49,439 bases of DNA, from positions 1 to 49,439 of the forward strand of contig NZ_AMGM01000029.1 of the NCBI RefSeq assembly GCF_000298295.1. The letters are read 5' to 3'. Every line of letters begins with the position of its first letter. The stretch's first letter is position 1. The stretch is from Cecembia lonarensis LW9 (GTDB lineage Bacteria > Bacteroidota > Bacteroidia > Cytophagales > Cyclobacteriaceae). The notes beneath the pieces are model-generated. The model did not search any database. It was not told the origin of the DNA and was given only the letters and a program-made list of their open reading frames with translations. The position numbers were made by a program, and so were the translations under genes. Of the stretch, positions 1 to 7,533 are shown in pieces.

Positions 1-24
1 CCCCCTTTTTTATTTAATTAGGGC

Positions 25-783
25 ATGCTTTTTATCTATCAATTTCTACAGCCCTTTGCTGAACTCTTTCAGGAAATTAAGATTCTTTTTAAATCCAAAA
101 AGTTAACGCCTGAGGATATCAGCATACTGAACCGGTTTTTTCCGTACTATAAAAATCTCAGGCCTAAGCATCAACGGGAGTTCAGGGAAAGGCTGGTTCG
201 TTTTATAGCCACTAAAGCATTTATTCCAAGAGGGGGGTTGAAAAGCATCAGCAGAGAAATGGAACTGCTCATAGGAGCTACAGCGGTAATGGTAATTTTC
301 GGTTTTAGAAATGTGGAATTGAAGCATTTTTCAAGGATTTTGGTTTATCCAGATAATTACTATTCCACGATCAACCGTACCTATCATCAGGGCGAGGTGA
401 ATCCCAAATTGGGAATCATAGTGCTTTCATGGAAAAACTTTGTAGAAGGACAAAAGAATGCTGATGGCATTAACCTTGGTGTACATGAAATGGCACATGC
501 CCTAAAGCTGGAAAATCAGATCCATTATAACCAAGAGAGCAATTTCTTTAATGTACCTGCTTGGAGGAAGTTTAACCAATTAGCTGAGTCAGCAAGAAAC
601 GCCATCAAAGAGGGTAGCAATACCTTTTTTAGAAAGTCGGCGGCAGCAAATCCCCATGAATTTTTTGCAGTGGCTTTGGAGGCTTTTTTTGAGACCCCTG
701 AAGCATTCAAAAATCAGCATGAGGAGCTTTATAAAAGCCTTGTTTTTTTGCTCAAACAGGACCCTGTTGTACTAAAGAATTAG
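25..783 (+). CDS. MtfA-like (M90 family) zinc-dependent peptidase
   Basis: A 252-residue protein of the MtfA/M90 metallopeptidase family. The zinc-binding HExxH is visible as H154-E155-M-A-H158, and a downstream ANPHEFFAVALEAFFE segment has the glutamate-rich helix that supplies the further zinc ligand in this family. The N-terminus is hydrophobic but not a clear signal peptide, so a cytoplasmic location is likely. In E. coli MtfA cleaves peptides and interacts with the regulator Mlc; the substrate here is unknown. The ATG at 25 is the first in frame and gives normal family length. The upstream context is cut by the window edge. The gene is separated from the next by about 110 bp that contain an FNR-like dyad and a promoter, so it is probably not co-transcribed with the cbb3 cluster. 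Confidence 0.85.
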   Translation: MLFIYQFLQPFAELFQEIKILFKSKKLTPEDISILNRFFPYYKNLRPKHQREFRERLVRFIATKAFIPRGGLKSISREMELLIGATAVMVIFGFRNVELKHFSRILVYPDNYYSTINRTYHQGEVNPKLGIIVLSWKNFVEGQKNADGINLGVHEMAHALKLENQIHYNQESNFFNVPAWRKFNQLAESARNAIKEGSNTFFRKSAAANPHEFFAVALEAFFETPEAFKNQHEELYKSLVFLLKQDPVVLKN

Positions 784-811
784 CTCATCTGACTGATTTT
801 TATCCAAAAAC

Positions 812-825
812 ATGATTTTAATCAT
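812..825. promoter_or_regulatory. FNR/CRP-type dyad upstream of the stress-protein gene
   Basis: The sequence ATGATTTTAATCAT is a dyad with the core TGAT-N4-ATCA, the arrangement used by FNR-family regulators (E. coli consensus TTGAT-N4-ATCAA). The symmetry extends outwards to arms of 9 bp (809-817 and 820-828). The dyad centre is 51.5 bp before the first base of the -7 box at 870, which fits upstream activation. That an FNR-like protein binds here is inference. Confidence 0.55.
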
Positions 826-869
826 GTTGCCTACTACCCTATGTCACCTTTAAAAAAAGTTGCTTGGTA

Positions 870-877
870 TAGTTTTG
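870..877 (+). promoter_or_regulatory. Bacteroidota -7 promoter element (TAGTTTTG)
   Basis: An exact match to the TAnnTTTG -7 element of Bacteroidota sigma factor promoters lies 19 bp (from its last base) before the start codon at 896, predicting a very short leader. No good -33 TTG is seen at the usual distance. That is what one expects of an activator-dependent promoter and fits the dyad at 812-825. Confidence 0.55.
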
Positions 878-895
878 TAATAAATAATAGAAGCT

Positions 896-1531
896 ATGGA
901 GGGTAAAGTCGATAATTTGGTCAAGTTTGCAGTGCCGGATGAGATTGTTCATTCGCATTACTGCAAAGTACTGCCCAGCGGGTTTCCGCAACATTTAACT
1001 GAGGGCGGTGAAGGTTTATTGTGTAAGCCTGATGATGAACCCAGTTTGTTTTCTGCCCATCTCCCGGATGTATTGAATTGGCTGCATGGACTTGAAAAGC
1101 CGAAAGGCTTGGAAGATGAGCCCTGTCAGATTCCGGTTCTTCTTTTTGACCAGGAAATGTCTACCGAAAGGCTACTTTTTCATTACGACGGTACGCCAGC
1201 ATCAGCACGTTTGATAAGGAATTTTGTAGCCCTATTCCAGGAAAATATCAAAGACAGTAAGGCAACCATTATTTCTCCCTCATTTATCCCCAAATCAAAA
1301 CTGAGAGAAGAACAGGAAATCGTTCAACTCTTGGCCCAATCCACCGCAGAAACTTCCTTTATTAAATTCAATTTTTCACGCATAGGAGATTTTTGGTCTT
1401 ATGCCGTAAAGCACAAGTGCACCCTATTGGTCACCACAAAGTATTATCAGTCCGATTTGGCAAAAGTCCTTTTTCACTTTTACAAAGGAGGCATGTGGTA
1501 TGACCGATTGTCTTTTTATCTCTCGTATTAA
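896..1531 (+). CDS. Probable universal-stress (UspA-like) protein
   Basis: A 211-residue soluble protein. Residues from about 80 on read like a UspA domain: a short beta-strand and helix LLFHYDGTPASARLIRNF resembles the 'DGS..S..A...' start of UspA proteins, followed by alternating strands and helices ending in LLVTTKYYQSDLAKVLF. The ATP-binding G-x2-G-x9-G-S/T motif is not evident, so it may be a non-nucleotide-binding variant. No signal peptide or membrane segment is present. It sits directly before the cbb3 oxidase genes and behind an FNR-like site, which suggests a role in low-oxygen or redox stress. The family call is moderate; the function is unknown. Confidence 0.6.
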   Translation: MEGKVDNLVKFAVPDEIVHSHYCKVLPSGFPQHLTEGGEGLLCKPDDEPSLFSAHLPDVLNWLHGLEKPKGLEDEPCQIPVLLFDQEMSTERLLFHYDGTPASARLIRNFVALFQENIKDSKATIISPSFIPKSKLREEQEIVQLLAQSTAETSFIKFNFSRIGDFWSYAVKHKCTLLVTTKYYQSDLAKVLFHFYKGGMWYDRLSFYLSY

Positions 1532-1544
1532 GTCATATAATTTT

Positions 1545-1558
1545 ATGATTTACGTCAT
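1545..1558. promoter_or_regulatory. FNR/CRP-type dyad upstream of ccoI
   Basis: ATGATTTACGTCAT shares its first seven and last four bases with the dyad at 812-825 and has the core TGAT-N4-GTCA. Its centre is about 42 bp before the chosen ccoI start. The next downstream -7-like sequence, TAACTTGT at 1581-1588, is a poor match, so the promoter position is uncertain. Confidence 0.45.
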
Positions 1559-1593
1559 GTTTTTTGGTCTTGATGCTCAGTAACTTGTGTGAA

Positions 1594-4035
1594 ATGTCCG
1601 ATCCATCTAAAATAGTACCCCAAAAAGAAATATCTACCTGCTTCCATTGTGGAGAGGATTGTAAGGATGAGATTCTTCATTTCGATGGAAAGGAATTTTG
1701 CTGTACGGGTTGTCAACTGGTCTATGAGGTCCTCAATGAAAATGACCTTTGCAATTACTACGATATTGCGGAAAACCCCGGATTGAGCCAAAAGGATCTG
1801 TCCAAAAGGGACAATCGTTTTGATTATTTGGATGATGCTGATGTCATCAAAAAACTGGTTGATTTCCAAAATGGAGCAGAAACCCATATTACCTTTAATA
1901 TTCCTTTGATCCACTGTGCCTCTTGCATCTGGCTTTTGGAAAATCTACACAAGTTGCATGAGGGAGTAGTTTCCGGCAGGGTGGATTTTATCAAAAAGAA
2001 GGTTCAGGTTAAATTTTTACAGGATAAGATTTCTTTGAAAGACTTGGTGAAGTTACTCTCCAGAATTGGATATGAACCCACCATTAATCTGGCAGATACA
2101 GATAAAAAGCAAGTCCAAAGCATGGATAAAAAGCTCATCACCAAGTTGGCGGTGGCAGGTTTTTGCTTTGGAAATATGATGTTGTTCAGTTTGCCTGAAT
2201 ATTTTTCAGAAGCTGAATTGTTAGGCCAAGGTTTCAAAAAGACCTTCAATTACCTGAATGTATTGCTGGCTTTGCCGGTGTTTTTCTATTCTGCGACTGA
2301 TTATTACCGTTCAGCTTGGCTTTCCGTTCGCAACAAAGCCGTTAATATGGATGTGCCTATCGCCATTGGCATCGTTACCTTATTTACATACAGTTTGTAT
2401 GACATTTTCATACTGGGCAATGAGGGGTATATGGATACCTTAGGCGGGCTTTTGTTTTTCTTATTGATAGGCAAGTACTACCAGCAAAAAACCTACGATA
2501 CACTTTCATTTGATAGGGATTATAAGTCCTATTTCCCAATTGCAGTCACCCGTTTGGTTAAAGATGAGGAAGAAGTAATCCCATTGATCAAACTGAATGT
2601 GGGTGATATCATCCGGGTAAGAAATTCGGAATTGATTCCTTCAGATAGCATTTTATTAGATGGTGAGGCCTTTATTGATTATTCCTTCGTGACAGGAGAA
2701 GAGGTGCCTGTTTCCAAGAAAAAGGGTGAGCTCATCTATGCTGGAGGAAGACAAAAAGGTAAGGCCATCACTTTGGCAGTTCAAAAATCACCATCGCAGG
2801 GTTATCTTACTGACTTGTGGAACAACGAATCCTTTGATAAGGACAAAAATCATGGTCTGGAATCCTTGGCCAATAAAATTTCCGGTAAATTCACCTTTAC
2901 TGTCCTAATGATAGCCCTGCTATCCCTACTTTTTTGGATTTGGGCCGGCAATACTTCTTTGGGCGTTCTGGCCTTTACTTCCGTATTAATTATCACCTGC
3001 CCCTGTGCTTTGGCTATGTCTACACCATTCACTTTGGGCAATACCCTTAGGGTCTTTGGTCAGGGTAAACTTTACCTCAAAAATGCACAGGTAATTGAAA
3101 AATTGGCCAAAATCGATACAGTTGTTTTTGATAAAACGGGTACACTCACTGCCCCATCTGAAGCCAAGGTGCAATACTTTGGTGAGCCCCTTTCTGCTGA
3201 ATCCAAATCCCTGATCAAGGCCATTGTCAATCAATCTACCCATGCTTTAAGTAATAGGATCAACACTTGGTTAGAAGGAATAAGGGCAGTCAGCCTAACG
3301 GGGGAAGTGGAAGAATTTACAGGAAAAGGACTAAGGACGAATTATAAATCCCAAGAAATCAAACTGGGTTCAGCGGACTTTGTCGGAGCAGACTCAAGTG
3401 GATTACCTAATGGTGGAAATCTGGTATTCTTTGCTGTGGAAGATTTTGTTCTGGGTTATTTCTTTATTCAGAGTGGTTTAAGAAAAGGAGTTGATCAATT
3501 GGTGGACGCTGTACAAAAGGAAAAAGAAGTCCACTTTCTTTCCGGTGATCAGGATCATGAGCGGCAAAACCTGAAAAGGGTCTTCGGAGACAATATACAA
3601 ATGTCTTTTAACCAAGGTCCAAGCGATAAGCTTCAATACATCAAGTCATTAAATGCATCAGGTAAAAATACTTTGATGATAGGGGATGGTTTAAATGATG
3701 CCGGTGCCTTGAGAGAAAGTAGTATCGGAATTGCCGTAACTGATAAAGTAACCAACTTTTCTCCAGCCTCAGACGCCATCATGGACGCAGGTATGCTCTA
3801 TAAACTACCAAAGTTCTTGGATTTCACCAAGACCAGCAGAAGTATCATCAAAGCAAGTTTTGGGCTTAGTTTCACCTACAATACTGTTGGTGTATTCTTC
3901 GCTGTTCAGGGACTGGTAAGTCCGGTTTTCTGTGCGATACTGATGCCGATCAGCAGTATTTCCGTGGTATTGTTCACCACGTTGACAACGAATTATATCG
4001 CCCATAAAAGAGGGCTCAAAGAAAAAATCTGGTAG
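1594..4035 (+). CDS. ccoI: CcoI-type copper-transporting P-type ATPase (cbb3 oxidase assembly)
   Basis: A heavy-metal P1B-ATPase of the CcoI/FixI type, which supplies copper for the CuB site of cbb3 oxidase. The N-terminus carries the Cys-rich metal-binding domain typical of CcoI (CFHCGEDC and CCTGC), followed by a heavy-metal-associated domain with C108-A-S-C111. The transmembrane metal site is C469-P-C471 and the phosphorylation motif DKTGTLT begins at D513. A GDGLND hinge follows near the C-terminus. I chose ATG 1594 (813 residues). In-frame starts further upstream (TTG 1564, ATG 1573) add only unconserved residues. The gene is followed after 2 bp by ccoS. Confidence in family and role is high; the exact start is uncertain because there is no Shine-Dalgarno sequence. 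Confidence 0.93.
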   Translation: MSDPSKIVPQKEISTCFHCGEDCKDEILHFDGKEFCCTGCQLVYEVLNENDLCNYYDIAENPGLSQKDLSKRDNRFDYLDDADVIKKLVDFQNGAETHITFNIPLIHCASCIWLLENLHKLHEGVVSGRVDFIKKKVQVKFLQDKISLKDLVKLLSRIGYEPTINLADTDKKQVQSMDKKLITKLAVAGFCFGNMMLFSLPEYFSEAELLGQGFKKTFNYLNVLLALPVFFYSATDYYRSAWLSVRNKAVNMDVPIAIGIVTLFTYSLYDIFILGNEGYMDTLGGLLFFLLIGKYYQQKTYDTLSFDRDYKSYFPIAVTRLVKDEEEVIPLIKLNVGDIIRVRNSELIPSDSILLDGEAFIDYSFVTGEEVPVSKKKGELIYAGGRQKGKAITLAVQKSPSQGYLTDLWNNESFDKDKNHGLESLANKISGKFTFTVLMIALLSLLFWIWAGNTSLGVLAFTSVLIITCPCALAMSTPFTLGNTLRVFGQGKLYLKNAQVIEKLAKIDTVVFDKTGTLTAPSEAKVQYFGEPLSAESKSLIKAIVNQSTHALSNRINTWLEGIRAVSLTGEVEEFTGKGLRTNYKSQEIKLGSADFVGADSSGLPNGGNLVFFAVEDFVLGYFFIQSGLRKGVDQLVDAVQKEKEVHFLSGDQDHERQNLKRVFGDNIQMSFNQGPSDKLQYIKSLNASGKNTLMIGDGLNDAGALRESSIGIAVTDKVTNFSPASDAIMDAGMLYKLPKFLDFTKTSRSIIKASFGLSFTYNTVGVFFAVQGLVSPVFCAILMPISSISVVLFTTLTTNYIAHKRGLKEKIW

Positions 4036-4037
4036 AT

Positions 4038-4220
4038 ATGGAGGTAATATTTATTTTGATAGCAATTAGTTTAATCCTGGCGGGGACATTTCTTTTTCTC
4101 TTTTTCAGGGCAATGAAGGGGGGACAGTTTGAAGACAACCATACCCCTGCTATTCGGATCCTATTTGATAATGAACCAAAAACTAAAGATAAAAAAGTAC
4201 CATCAACTAAATTGAAGTAA
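4038..4220 (+). CDS. ccoS: cbb3-type cytochrome oxidase assembly protein CcoS
   Basis: A 60-residue protein with one N-terminal membrane helix (residues about 3-24), followed by the CcoS signature MKGGQFEDNHTPAIRILFDN. CcoS is needed for insertion of the redox cofactors into cbb3 oxidase. The start lies 2 bp after the ccoI stop and the stop 2 bp before ccoNO, so translational coupling in one operon is likely. The length is normal for the family. Confidence 0.93.
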   Translation: MEVIFILIAISLILAGTFLFLFFRAMKGGQFEDNHTPAIRILFDNEPKTKDKKVPSTKLK

Positions 4221-4222
4221 GT

Positions 4223-6355
4223 ATGTCAGGAACAACACTGGAACAGTTCAATTACGATAATAAAATCGTAAAGTACTTCGGGGTCGCCACCATAGCCTGG
4301 GGCCTCGTCGGTATGTTGGTAGGTGTGATTGCAGCCACTCAGCTCTTTCTACCTGAAGCCAACTTAGGAAATCCGTATACCACATTTGGAAGAATCAGGC
4401 CGCTCCATACCAATGCGGTGATCTTCGCTTTTGTAGGTAACGCGATTTTTGCAGGGATTTATTATTCCATGCCAAGGTTATTAAAGGCGCCCATGTGGAG
4501 CAAGGCGTTAAGCTGGATCAACTTTTGGGGCTGGCAGTTAATTATCCTTTTGGCAGCGATAACACTTCCTCTAGGTCTCACTACGTCCAAGGAATATGCT
4601 GAATTGGAATGGCCAATTGATATTCTGATTGCAGTCGTCTGGGTAGCCTTTGGAGCCAACATGATCGGCACCATGATCAAAAGAAGGGAAAAGCACATGT
4701 ATGTAGCCATTTGGTTTTATTTGGCCTCATTCGTGACCGTAGCGGTTTTACATATTTTCAATTCTTTGGCACTTCCTGTTTCTTTCTTCAAGAGTTACTC
4801 CGCTTATGCGGGAGTTCAGGATGCATTGGTTCAATGGTGGTATGGTCACAATGCGGTGGCATTCTTTCTGACTACGCCGTTTTTGGGATTGATGTATTAT
4901 TACCTTCCCAAGGCTGCTAATAGACCTGTATATTCTTATAAACTTTCCATTATCCACTTCTGGTCTTTGATCTTCCTGTACATATGGGCTGGGCCACACC
5001 ATCTACTTTATACTGCCCTTCCCGAATGGGCACAGGTCTTAGGTGTTGTCTTTTCTGTGATGTTGATTGCACCCTCTTGGGGTGGTATGGTAAATGGTCT
5101 TTTGACCTTAAGAGGAGCTTGGGATAAAGTAAGGGTTGACCCTGTTTTGAAGTTCATGGTGGTGGCAGTTACCGCCTATGGTATGGCAACATTTGAAGGG
5201 CCTATGTTATCCTTGAAAAATGTAAACGCGATTGCACATTACACTGATTGGATTGTAGCCCACGTTCACATTGGCGGTTTGGGCTGGAATGGTTTCTTCA
5301 CCTTCGCGATGTTGTATTGGTTATGGCCAAAAATGTGGAAAACCACCTTGTACTCTACCAAGCTTGCCACCACACACTTTTGGATGGGTACACTTGGTAT
5401 CATATTCTATGCATTACCAATGTATGTGGCAGCGCTGACTCAGTCTTTGATGTGGAAAGAATTCAGTGAAGCAGGTAGACTGGCTTATCCAAACTTCTTG
5501 GAGACAGTCATTCAAATTGTTCCGATGTATATGTTAAGAGCATTTGGTGGGCTTCTCTATTTATCAGGAGCTTTCCTGATGGTATATAACATGATAAAAA
5601 CTGCCAAACAAGGCACTTTCCAAGAAGAGGAGGCAGACGAAGCCCCTGCTTTGAAGCCACATGTGGCAGAGCCAAATGAATTCTGGCACAGGGCATGGGA
5701 AAGAAAGCCTGTTTTCTTTACCATTATGGCTACTGTGGCTATCCTTATTGGTGGTGCGGTGGAAATCATCCCAACAATATTGGTAAAATCCAATGTACCT
5801 ACCATTGCCAGTGTAGAGCCTTACACGCCTTTAGAGTTGCAAGGTAGAGATTTGTATATCTCACATGGCTGTGTGGGGTGTCATTCACAAATGATCCGGC
5901 CTTTCCGATCTGAAACTGAGCGATATGGAGAATATTCCAAAGCAGGGGAGTTTGTTTATGACAGGCCATTCTTGTGGGGATCGAAAAGAACAGGTCCGGA
6001 TTTGCACCGTGTAGGTGGAAAGTATCCGGACAGCTGGCACTATCATCACATGGTTGATCCCAGATCTATGTCTCCAGGATCTTTGATGCCTCCTTATCCC
6101 TGGATGGCAACCAATATGATGAATCATAGTGACCTGCCTGCAAAAATCAGAACTTTACAGAAGTTGGGAGTGCCTTATCCAGAAGGATATGATGAGCAGG
6201 CCAATGCTGACCTCATGGTTCAAGCAGAGCAGATTGTAGCCAATCTCAAATCAGCTGGTGTTGAAGCCATGCCTGAATCAGAGATCGTAGCACTGATTGC
6301 GTATTTGCAGCGCTTGGGTACAGATATCAAAAAAACGACAGCTTCTAACCCTTAA
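4223..6355 (+). CDS. ccoNO: Fused cbb3 oxidase subunits I and II (CcoN-CcoO)
   Basis: A 710-residue fusion of the catalytic subunit CcoN (about residues 1-480) and the monohaem cytochrome c subunit CcoO (about residues 495-710). The CcoN part has the conserved histidines for the haems and CuB in RPLHTNAV, WWYGHNAVAFFL, GPHHLLYT and HYTDWIVAHVHIGG. The CcoO part has a membrane anchor, the haem c motif C550-V-G-C553-H554 followed by SQMIRPF, and the axial-methionine region SLMPPYPWM. It reduces oxygen to water at the inner membrane with high affinity and pumps protons. Such a fusion is a known arrangement in Bacteroidota. There is no in-frame stop between the parts. Confidence 0.96.
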   Translation: MSGTTLEQFNYDNKIVKYFGVATIAWGLVGMLVGVIAATQLFLPEANLGNPYTTFGRIRPLHTNAVIFAFVGNAIFAGIYYSMPRLLKAPMWSKALSWINFWGWQLIILLAAITLPLGLTTSKEYAELEWPIDILIAVVWVAFGANMIGTMIKRREKHMYVAIWFYLASFVTVAVLHIFNSLALPVSFFKSYSAYAGVQDALVQWWYGHNAVAFFLTTPFLGLMYYYLPKAANRPVYSYKLSIIHFWSLIFLYIWAGPHHLLYTALPEWAQVLGVVFSVMLIAPSWGGMVNGLLTLRGAWDKVRVDPVLKFMVVAVTAYGMATFEGPMLSLKNVNAIAHYTDWIVAHVHIGGLGWNGFFTFAMLYWLWPKMWKTTLYSTKLATTHFWMGTLGIIFYALPMYVAALTQSLMWKEFSEAGRLAYPNFLETVIQIVPMYMLRAFGGLLYLSGAFLMVYNMIKTAKQGTFQEEEADEAPALKPHVAEPNEFWHRAWERKPVFFTIMATVAILIGGAVEIIPTILVKSNVPTIASVEPYTPLELQGRDLYISHGCVGCHSQMIRPFRSETERYGEYSKAGEFVYDRPFLWGSKRTGPDLHRVGGKYPDSWHYHHMVDPRSMSPGSLMPPYPWMATNMMNHSDLPAKIRTLQKLGVPYPEGYDEQANADLMVQAEQIVANLKSAGVEAMPESEIVALIAYLQRLGTDIKKTTASNP

Positions 6356-6366
6356 TCAGCAGCGTT

Positions 6367-6558
6367 ATGAAAAAAGATATATTAAGTTCCATAGAGAACA
6401 TCGAAATATACCCAATCATCTCCCTCTTGATCTTTGTGATTTTCTTTATCGGGATGTTTATATGGGTAATCAGGGTTGACAAAAAATATGTCGATCATAT
6501 GAAGGAGATGCCTTTGAATGATGAATTAAAAAAGACCAGCGGCTATGAAAAAATTTAA
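6367..6558 (+). CDS. Small CcoQ-like cbb3 oxidase subunit
   Basis: A 63-residue protein with a single membrane helix (about residues 15-37, YPIISLLIFVIFFIGMFIWV) and a short charged tail. Size, topology and position between ccoNO and ccoP match CcoQ, which stabilises the oxidase; sequence conservation in this family is weak. The gene overlaps the start of ccoP by 14 bp, implying coupled translation. Confidence 0.75.
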   Translation: MKKDILSSIENIEIYPIISLLIFVIFFIGMFIWVIRVDKKYVDHMKEMPLNDELKKTSGYEKI

Positions 6559-7480
6559 ATCCATAACTATGCTTTTGGCGGGGATGTTGGCATCCCTGCC
6601 AACCTTCGCTCAGACGAGCGATATGAACTGGGTGAATAACTTAAAGGAAATGGACAGTAGTCAGCTGACGCTGCTGGTCATTTTGGCAGTCATCTTAGGT
6701 GTGATCATCTTATTGTTGATTTTGATGATTTACCTGATGTCTTTCATGGTTACTGTTTTCAAAAGGGAAAATCCAGCTTTAGCAGCAGAGCCTTCATGGT
6801 GGGATGAGTTCAAGTTGAAGTATATCACCGGAAAAATGAAACCAGTAGGGGGTAAGGAAGAAAAAGACCTTATGCTTGACCATTCCTATGATGGGATTGT
6901 CGAACTGGATAATCACATGCCACCTTGGTTGGCCAATATCTTCTATATCACAATTGCATTTGCAGTAGTATATTTCACTTATTTCTCGGTACTGGGTTTA
7001 GGGAAAACCCAGATAGAGGAGTATGAAGAGGAGTTGCGAATTGCGGCTATAGAGGCCGAGCAAAGGTCTGCTTTGGCTTTGAGCACTATTGATGAAAATA
7101 CGGTGGTTTTCGATAATACTACCGCGGCCATCAACTCAGGGAAAAGCATTTATGATGCCAATTGTGCTGCCTGTCATGCTTCTGACGGTGGAGGCGGTAT
7201 CGGTCCTAACTTCACTGATGAATATTGGATACATGGTGGAAGTATCAACGATATTTTCCGGGTGGTAAAATATGGTGTCATTGAAAAAGGTATGATTCCT
7301 TGGCAGGACCAGTTGAGTCCCGAAGAAATGCAAAATGTTTCCAGTTACATCTTGACCTTGGTGGGTACCACACCTGCGAATCCTAAAGCACCTGAGGGAG
7401 AAAGGTATGAACCAGCTATCGAAGAGCCTATCGACGCATTAACTGAAGATGAGTTGGGGCTTGAAGAAGCAGAAGATTAA
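6545..7480 (+). CDS. ccoP: cbb3 oxidase subunit III (CcoP), one haem
   Basis: A 311-residue protein with an N-terminal signal-like segment ending near TFAQ, a first membrane helix (about residues 38-62), and the FixP_N region SYDGIVELDNHMPPW followed by a second helix. A C-terminal cytochrome c domain has C207-A-A-C210-H211 and the axial-methionine region KGMIPW. CcoP passes electrons to CcoO and CcoN. Proteobacterial CcoP carries two haem c groups, whereas only one CxxCH is present here. The acidic tail after residue 280 has no recognised function. Confidence 0.92.
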   Translation: MKKFKSITMLLAGMLASLPTFAQTSDMNWVNNLKEMDSSQLTLLVILAVILGVIILLLILMIYLMSFMVTVFKRENPALAAEPSWWDEFKLKYITGKMKPVGGKEEKDLMLDHSYDGIVELDNHMPPWLANIFYITIAFAVVYFTYFSVLGLGKTQIEEYEEELRIAAIEAEQRSALALSTIDENTVVFDNTTAAINSGKSIYDANCAACHASDGGGGIGPNFTDEYWIHGGSINDIFRVVKYGVIEKGMIPWQDQLSPEEMQNVSSYILTLVGTTPANPKAPEGERYEPAIEEPIDALTEDELGLEEAED

Positions 7481-7493
7481 TCAATTGATTATA

Positions 7494-7517
7494 GAGAGGG
7501 GAAAAAATGCCCCTCTC
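7494..7517. other. Hairpin in the ccoP-ccoG gap
   Basis: GAGAGGGG (7494-7501) pairs perfectly with CCCCTCTC (7510-7517) across an 8-nt A-rich loop. There is no uracil tract after it, so it is a weak terminator at best. It could stabilise the 3' end of the oxidase mRNA or lower expression of ccoG. An apparent ATG at 7507 lies inside the loop, which argues for the start at 7534. Confidence 0.5.
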
Positions 7518-7533
7518 CTTAATAACAACAACC

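Noticed and set aside
1564-1593. TTG or ATG starts of CcoI upstream of 1594
   Set aside because: They add a few unconserved residues, and the region is better explained as promoter.
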